Part shown: positions 13,600 to 17,539 of the stretch, piece after piece
Numbering within the stretch: position 1 is the first letter of the stretch
How the letters are laid out: the number at the start of each line of letters is the position of its first letter
Origin: DATBFX01 sp036558305
Lineage (GTDB): Bacteria > Chloroflexota > Chloroflexia > Thermomicrobiales > UBA6265
Direction: 5' to 3'
NCBI GenBank assembly: GCA_036558305.1
Contig: DATBFX010000023.1
Span: 1-17,539 of the forward strand
Length of the DNA stretch: 17,539 nucleotides
Position numbers and translations under genes: made by a program
Notes under the pieces: model-generated
Told to the model about the DNA's origin: nothing
What the model saw: only the letters and a program-made list of their open reading frames with translations
Database searches by the model: none

Positions 13600-13685
13600 A
13601 CCGTAGGACGACTCGCCACGAAACGATCGGTGGTTGTCCCAATTCGGAGGCTGCCGCGCCTGCTCTGTGCCCCCTTCGTGGCCGG

Positions 13686-13713
13686 TTGCAAACGGCGGGA
13701 GACGGCGTATAGT
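13686..13713 (+). promoter_or_regulatory. Promoter of the ABC importer operon
   Basis: TTGCAA (13686-13691) and TATAGT (13708-13713) are separated by 16 nt. The -10 matches the consensus at five positions. Transcription would start near 13720, about 60 nt before the first permease gene. Confidence 0.6.
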
Positions 13714-13778
13714 GCCGGGGCGTACCACGCGGCCAGCGTCGCCCGCGGCGGACCATCGCCTTCGGCGAGGTGGTCGTG

Positions 13779-14723
13779 GTGGGTCGATACCTGGCGAAGC
13801 GTCTCCTCAGCGTCATCCCGACCGTCTTCGGGATCTCGGTTGTCGTCTTCCTCAGCGTCCACCTCGTCCCCGGCGACGCGGTCGACGTCCTCCTCGGCAC
13901 CAGCCGGACCCCGCAGGCGGCGAAGGCGCTGCGCGACCTGTTCGGTCTCGACCGCCCGCTCTACGTCCAGTACCTGGACTGGCTCGGTGGGGTCCTCCAC
14001 GGCGACTTCGGCCGGTCGTTGCGCACCGGCGAACCCGTCCTTCACATGATCGCCGTTCGCTTCCCGACCACCCTCGAACTGACGGTGGCGGCGATGATCG
14101 TCTGTCTCCTGATCGCGATCCCGGCCGGGGTGCTCGCCGCGGTCAAGCAAAACACGCCGATCGACTATGCGCTCTCCCTCTTCGCCTTTCTCGGTCTCTC
14201 CACCCCGAGTTTCTGGTTGGGGACCCTCCTGATTATCCTCTTTGCCATCGTCATCCCCGTCCTGCCCCCGGCCGGATTCGTCAGCCTGCGCGAGGATCCC
14301 GTCCAGAATCTCAAATCTCTGATCTTGCCGGCCGTGACGTTGGGGACCGCGCTCTCCGCCGTTGTGATGCGGATGACGCGTGCCTCCCTGCTGGACGTCA
14401 TTCGCCAGGACTACATCAAGACCGCCCGCGCCAAAGGGCTCCGCGAGCAGACCGTCGTCCTTCGTCACGCCCTGAAAAACGCCTTCATCCCCGTCTTGAC
14501 GACGATCGGCTTGCAGGCGGGTTACCTCCTCGGCGGCGCCGTCGTCATCGAGCAGGTCTTTAGCTGGCCCGGCGTCGGGCGGCTGACGCTGGACGCCGTC
14601 CTCCAGCGCGATTACCCCCTCGTCCAGGGCACGGTCATGCTTTTTGCGCTCAGTTTCGTCCTCATCAACATCGTCGTCGACGTGCTCTACGCGGTGCTCA
14701 ATCCGCAAATCCACTACCGCTGA
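13779..14723 (+). CDS. Peptide/oligopeptide-type ABC importer permease (DppB-like)
   Basis: A 314-residue inner-membrane protein. The N-terminal helix starts at RYLAKRLLSVIPTVFGISVV, and the segment VPGDAVDVLLG is typical of the DppB/OppB family before the periplasmic loop with LFGLDRPLYVQYLDWL. The ATPase-contact (EAA) loop is DYIKTARAKGLREQTVVLRHAL. It forms the channel together with the second permease. GTG at 13779 is preferred because GAGGTGG ends 5 nt before it; in-frame GTGs at 13770 and 13776 would add only one to three residues. The next gene starts after 34 nt. Dipeptides, oligopeptides, nickel chelates or glycosides are all possible cargoes for this family, so I give no gene symbol. 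Confidence 0.85.
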   Translation: MGRYLAKRLLSVIPTVFGISVVVFLSVHLVPGDAVDVLLGTSRTPQAAKALRDLFGLDRPLYVQYLDWLGGVLHGDFGRSLRTGEPVLHMIAVRFPTTLELTVAAMIVCLLIAIPAGVLAAVKQNTPIDYALSLFAFLGLSTPSFWLGTLLIILFAIVIPVLPPAGFVSLREDPVQNLKSLILPAVTLGTALSAVVMRMTRASLLDVIRQDYIKTARAKGLREQTVVLRHALKNAFIPVLTTIGLQAGYLLGGAVVIEQVFSWPGVGRLTLDAVLQRDYPLVQGTVMLFALSFVLINIVVDVLYAVLNPQIHYR

Positions 14724-14757
14724 CGCCGAACCGTCGCGCCCAGGCAAGGGTTCCGGG

Positions 14758-15651
14758 ATGTCGGTCGCGGCCACCACGATGGCCAGCCCAACGACTTCGC
14801 AGGTGGTCCCGCGGGAGCGCCGGCATCCGGTGTTGACGCGCTTCCTGCGTCACCGCCTCGCCGTCTCCGGGGTCGTGGTGATCGCGGTCATGATCGCGGT
14901 GGCGATCGCCGCGCCGGTCCTGGCCCCCTACGATCCGATCGGTCTCGGCGACGTGCAACTGGCGCCGCCGAGCCGGCAGCACTGGTTGGGGACGGACGAT
15001 TTCGGCCGGGACGTCCTCAGCCGGCTGATCTACGGTTCCCGGATCTCCCTCGAAGTCGCTTTGATCTCGGTCTCGATCGCGCTGGTCGCCGGAACCGTGA
15101 TCGGGGTCGTCTCCGCCTACTTCGGCGGCTGGCTCGACACCGCGCTCAGCCGGACGAACGACGTGATCTTCTCTTTCCCCGACATCCTGCTGGCGATCGG
15201 CTTGATGGCGATGCTCGGCCCGAGTCTGCGCAACGTGATGATTGCCCTCGGCATCATCTACACCCCGATCTTCGCCCGCGTCTGTCGGGCCTCGACGCTG
15301 GTCGTCTTGACCCACCAATACCTCGACGCGGCGCGCGTCACCGGCGTGCCGCACCGGATGATCCTCTGGCGCCACGTCCTGCCGAACATCCTCGCCCCGC
15401 TGATCGTCCAGACCAGCGTCACCTTCGCCTTCGCGATCCTGACCGAGGCGGCCCTGAGTTTCATCGGTCTCGGCGCCCAACCACCCACGCCGTCGTGGGG
15501 ACTGATGCTCAACGCGGCGCGCCAGCTCGTCTACACCAACGCCTGGCTGAGCGTCTATCCGGGGGTCGCGATCATGCTGGCGGTGCTCAGTTTCAACTTC
15601 ATCGGCGACGGGTTGCAGGATGCGCTCGATCCGCGCGCCCAACGGCATTAG
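14758..15651 (+). CDS. Peptide/oligopeptide-type ABC importer permease (DppC-like)
   Basis: A 297-residue inner-membrane protein of the DppC/OppC family. A cytoplasmic N-terminal tail is followed by the first helix (VSGVVVIAVMIAVAIAAPVLAPYDP), and HWLGTDDFGRDVLSRLIYGSR is the hallmark segment of this family. The EAA loop is DAARVTGVPHRMILWRHVLP, and LSFIGLGAQPPTPSWG is the conserved later helix-loop. It pairs with the upstream permease to form the transmembrane pore. The ATG at 14758 is selected because AAGGG lies 7 nt upstream and the protein fold starts shortly after; the frame is open further upstream into the first permease. The binding-protein gene follows after 133 nt. No ATPase gene follows in the window. 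Confidence 0.87.
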   Translation: MSVAATTMASPTTSQVVPRERRHPVLTRFLRHRLAVSGVVVIAVMIAVAIAAPVLAPYDPIGLGDVQLAPPSRQHWLGTDDFGRDVLSRLIYGSRISLEVALISVSIALVAGTVIGVVSAYFGGWLDTALSRTNDVIFSFPDILLAIGLMAMLGPSLRNVMIALGIIYTPIFARVCRASTLVVLTHQYLDAARVTGVPHRMILWRHVLPNILAPLIVQTSVTFAFAILTEAALSFIGLGAQPPTPSWGLMLNAARQLVYTNAWLSVYPGVAIMLAVLSFNFIGDGLQDALDPRAQRH

Positions 15652-15660
15652 CGCGGCGTT

Positions 15661-15684
15661 CCGGCCAGCGAAGACCGCTGCCGG
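15661..15684 (+). other. Intercistronic hairpin between permease and binding-protein genes
   Basis: CCGGCCAGCG (15661-15670) and CGCTGCCGG (15676-15684) form a 9-bp stem with one bulged C and a 5-nt loop. There is no T-run. It lies just after the permease stop and could act as an mRNA-stabilising or processing element that allows the binding protein to be made in excess, as is known for other importer operons. Confidence 0.4.
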
Positions 15685-15784
15685 TGGAAAGGGGGTGATG
15701 GCAGGACACAGCCGATCGTTGCCGACTGAGAGCGATCGTTTCGCCACCGGGCCGTACCCACACGACGAAAGGGATGGTGGACCA

Positions 15785-17410
15785 ATGGGAAGCACGCCCG
15801 AGCAAGAGATCTCCGATCGCGATTTCGAGGCACTCCGCCATTCGCTCCTCTCGCGCCGCCGCCTGCTCCAATACGGCGCCACCGGGGCCGGTGCGCTGGC
15901 CGCGCGTCCGTTCGCGCGCGTCTCAAGCGCGGCCGCGGCCATGCAGGACGAGCAACCGCAACCGGGCGGTCGCCTGAAGGTCATCTACACCAACGACCCC
16001 GACGTCCTCGATCCCCACCTGACCAGCTCGATCGCGGCCATCCGCGTCATCGACCTCGTCTACGAAACCCTGCTCGGTTTCGACGAGAACCAGCAACTGA
16101 TCCCGGTTCTCGCCGAAAGTTGGGAAGTCCCCGACGACACGACCTACGTCTTCCACCTTCGCCAGGGCGTGACCTTCCACAACGGCCGCCCCCTGGTAGC
16201 CGACGACGTCAAGTATTCCTACGAGCGGATCATGGACCCCAAGACCGGATCGCCGCAGACCTGGTACTTCAGCGCCGTCGACACGATCGAGACACCGGAC
16301 CAGGCGACCGTCAAGATCACCATGAAGACCCCGTTCGCCCCCTTCCTGAACGCCCTCGCCCAACCGCAGCCCGGATCGATCGTGCCGAAGGAGGAGGTCG
16401 AGAAACAGGGCGGGACGCTCAACCAGCAGGCGGTCGGTACGGGCCCGTTCATCCTCAAGGAGTGGGTGCCGACGACCAAGGTCACCTACGACCGCAACCC
16501 CAACTACTGGATGGCCGGCAAACCCTACCTGGACGGCATCGACGTGACCATCCAGGGCGACGAGGCCGTCATCAGCACCGCGATCCGCGCCAAATCGACC
16601 GACTTCGTCGACTACGTGCCGCCCAAGGACTTCGACAACCTCAAGAGCATGGACGACCTGACGCTGATCGAGTTCACCGGGACGGACTGGGAGTACCTCG
16701 GTTTCAACACCCAGAAGAAACCGTTCGACGACAAGCGGGTGCGCCAGGCGATCGCCTGGACGGTCAACGTCGACGACGTCGTCCAGAAGGCCTACTTCGG
16801 CCACGCGACCAAGCTGACCTGCGGCCCGCTGCCCGACTGGAGCTGGGCCCACTGCACCGACACCGCCTATCCGGCGCCGGACCTGGAGAAGGCCAAGGCG
16901 TTGCTGCAAGAGGCGGGGTACGCCGACGGTTTCAAGATGACGATCACGATGGGGCGGCCGGCGGCGACCTACAACGCGGCGGCCGAGATCACCAAGGCGG
17001 CCCTCAAGCAGATCGGCATCGACGCCGAGATCGACGGCATGGAGTGGGGCACCTGGGTCGATAAGGTGATCAACCAGAAGGACTTCGAGAGCACGATCAC
17101 CGGCTGGCACAGCTTCATCGATCCCGACCAGTACCTCTACCCCGAATTCCACACCGGCGAGTTCTGGAACTGGTACTCCTACAGCAATCCCCAAGTCGAC
17201 CAACTGCTCGAGCAGGGGCGCACCACCCTCGACCAGGAGCAACGGAAGACCATCTACGTCCAACTCCAGCAACTGCTGGCCGACGAGGCGGTCTACGTCT
17301 TTTACACCAACGACAACGTCCTGAAGGGGCACTTCAACAACGTCAAGGGCTACCAGGCGGTCCCGAGCGCGAGCAACATCTTCTTCCGCGAAACGTGGCT
17401 GGCGAAGTAG
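15785..17410 (+). CDS. Tat-exported family 5 solute-binding protein of the ABC importer
   Basis: A 541-residue extracytoplasmic binding protein. Residues 23-28 (SRRRLL) are a twin-arginine motif followed by a weakly hydrophobic stretch (YGATGAGALAARPFA), so export by the Tat system is likely. The mature part begins near GGRLKVIYTNDPDVLDPH, with LAESWEVPDDTTYVFHLRQG and FHNGRPLVADDVKYSYERIMD, the classical signature of the DppA/OppA family. FNTQKKPFDDKRVRQAIAW is the second family block. It delivers a peptide-like or other ligand to the two permeases upstream. The ATG at 15785 is used because GGTGG lies just before it and the Tat motif starts soon after; an extension to 15620 would overlap the permease gene. 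Tat export suggests that it folds, or binds a cofactor, in the cytoplasm; no lipobox Cys is seen. Confidence 0.87.
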   Translation: MGSTPEQEISDRDFEALRHSLLSRRRLLQYGATGAGALAARPFARVSSAAAAMQDEQPQPGGRLKVIYTNDPDVLDPHLTSSIAAIRVIDLVYETLLGFDENQQLIPVLAESWEVPDDTTYVFHLRQGVTFHNGRPLVADDVKYSYERIMDPKTGSPQTWYFSAVDTIETPDQATVKITMKTPFAPFLNALAQPQPGSIVPKEEVEKQGGTLNQQAVGTGPFILKEWVPTTKVTYDRNPNYWMAGKPYLDGIDVTIQGDEAVISTAIRAKSTDFVDYVPPKDFDNLKSMDDLTLIEFTGTDWEYLGFNTQKKPFDDKRVRQAIAWTVNVDDVVQKAYFGHATKLTCGPLPDWSWAHCTDTAYPAPDLEKAKALLQEAGYADGFKMTITMGRPAATYNAAAEITKAALKQIGIDAEIDGMEWGTWVDKVINQKDFESTITGWHSFIDPDQYLYPEFHTGEFWNWYSYSNPQVDQLLEQGRTTLDQEQRKTIYVQLQQLLADEAVYVFYTNDNVLKGHFNNVKGYQAVPSASNIFFRETWLAK

Positions 17411-17462
17411 CGGCGCGGGTGCCCAGACGCAGCCCGTGTCAACGTCGCGGGGCGCCCGGCTA

Positions 17463-17539
17463 GGGTCTGTCTGCAAAATCTACAACCAGAGGAGGATGAA
17501 GGCGATGACCAGGAGCGCGCGGTAGTGTTCGCCCAGCTT
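17463..17539 (-). mobile_element. End of an IS5-like insertion sequence, cut by the window edge
   Basis: The segment GGTCTGTCTGCAAAA (around 17464-17478) looks like the terminal inverted repeat of IS5-superfamily elements, with a transposase stop codon only a few bases inside. CTAG at 17460-17463 matches the usual YTAR target of several IS5 elements. The other end lies beyond the window, so element identity, length and target duplication cannot be verified. Confidence 0.55.
17480..17539 (-). CDS. IS5-like transposase, C-terminal end only
   Basis: The last 19 codons of a minus-strand gene entering from the right edge: KLGEHYRALLVIAFILLWL followed by TAG at 17482-17480. The hydrophobic ALLVIAFILLWL-type ending after HYRA is the closing segment of DDE transposases of the IS5 group. 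The tight distance to the putative terminal repeat supports this. Catalytic residues are outside the window. It lies 69 nt beyond the stop of the binding-protein gene, so the importer operon may be interrupted just here. Confidence 0.55.
   Translation of the reverse strand, partial: KLGEHYRALLVIAFILLWL

Noticed and set aside
15923..17476. Minus-strand open frame of 517 codons opposite the binding protein
   Set aside because: It has no domain and lies opposite a well-supported gene; a coding artefact of base composition.

Overview
This is a GC-rich bacterial window with dense, mostly short-gap operons. GC-rich third codon positions leave long false open frames opposite nearly every gene. The gene set suggests a Thermomicrobia-like member of the Chloroflexota: a STAND-type ATPase regulator, many PIN-domain toxin modules, a Tat-exported family 5 solute-binding protein, and a large secreted SH3-repeat NlpC/P60 protein. 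No rRNA, tRNA or CRISPR was seen, so this placement is an inference from gene content only.

Left part (1-3660). The N-terminal part of a STAND/LuxR-type ATPase regulator runs off the left edge on the minus strand. Divergent from it is an AbrB-type antitoxin and PIN toxin pair (961-1646) with a good promoter and a palindrome over its start region. An FAD-dependent amine/amino-acid oxidase follows (1668-2903). Facing it is a second PIN toxin with an unrecognised small antitoxin (3588-2927, minus).

Middle (3661-9418). A minus-strand operon encodes a TetR regulator, a nucleoside-phosphorylase-like enzyme and a glucarate-dehydratase-like enolase-superfamily enzyme. Divergent from it are a C-C-bond alpha/beta hydrolase and a SAM methyltransferase. 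Between the two units lies an unusually perfect palindrome, with 16-bp arms and a 5-bp spacer, that is the obvious candidate TetR operator. This looks like a regulated catabolic locus whose substrate cannot be read from the sequence. A third antitoxin/PIN pair follows (8744-9418), and its toxin reading frame is broken by a single-base shift.

Right part (9419-17539). A secreted 805-residue protein with seven SH3b repeats and a C-terminal NlpC/P60 peptidase is on the minus strand. It is preceded by a roughly 390-nt leader carrying a possible 29-residue Cys-Cys peptide ORF that runs into an intrinsic terminator. An orphan adenine/cytosine-N4 type DNA methyltransferase comes next. Then comes a peptide-type ABC importer operon ordered permease, permease, Tat-exported binding protein; no ATPase gene is present in the window. 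The last 77 bases are the end of an IS5-like insertion sequence.

The most interesting points are the attenuator-like leader with its small ORF, the four strictly spaced cysteine pairs in the SH3 repeats, the palindrome-controlled divergent catabolic cluster with an altered phosphorylase active site, and three PIN modules with three unrelated antitoxins.
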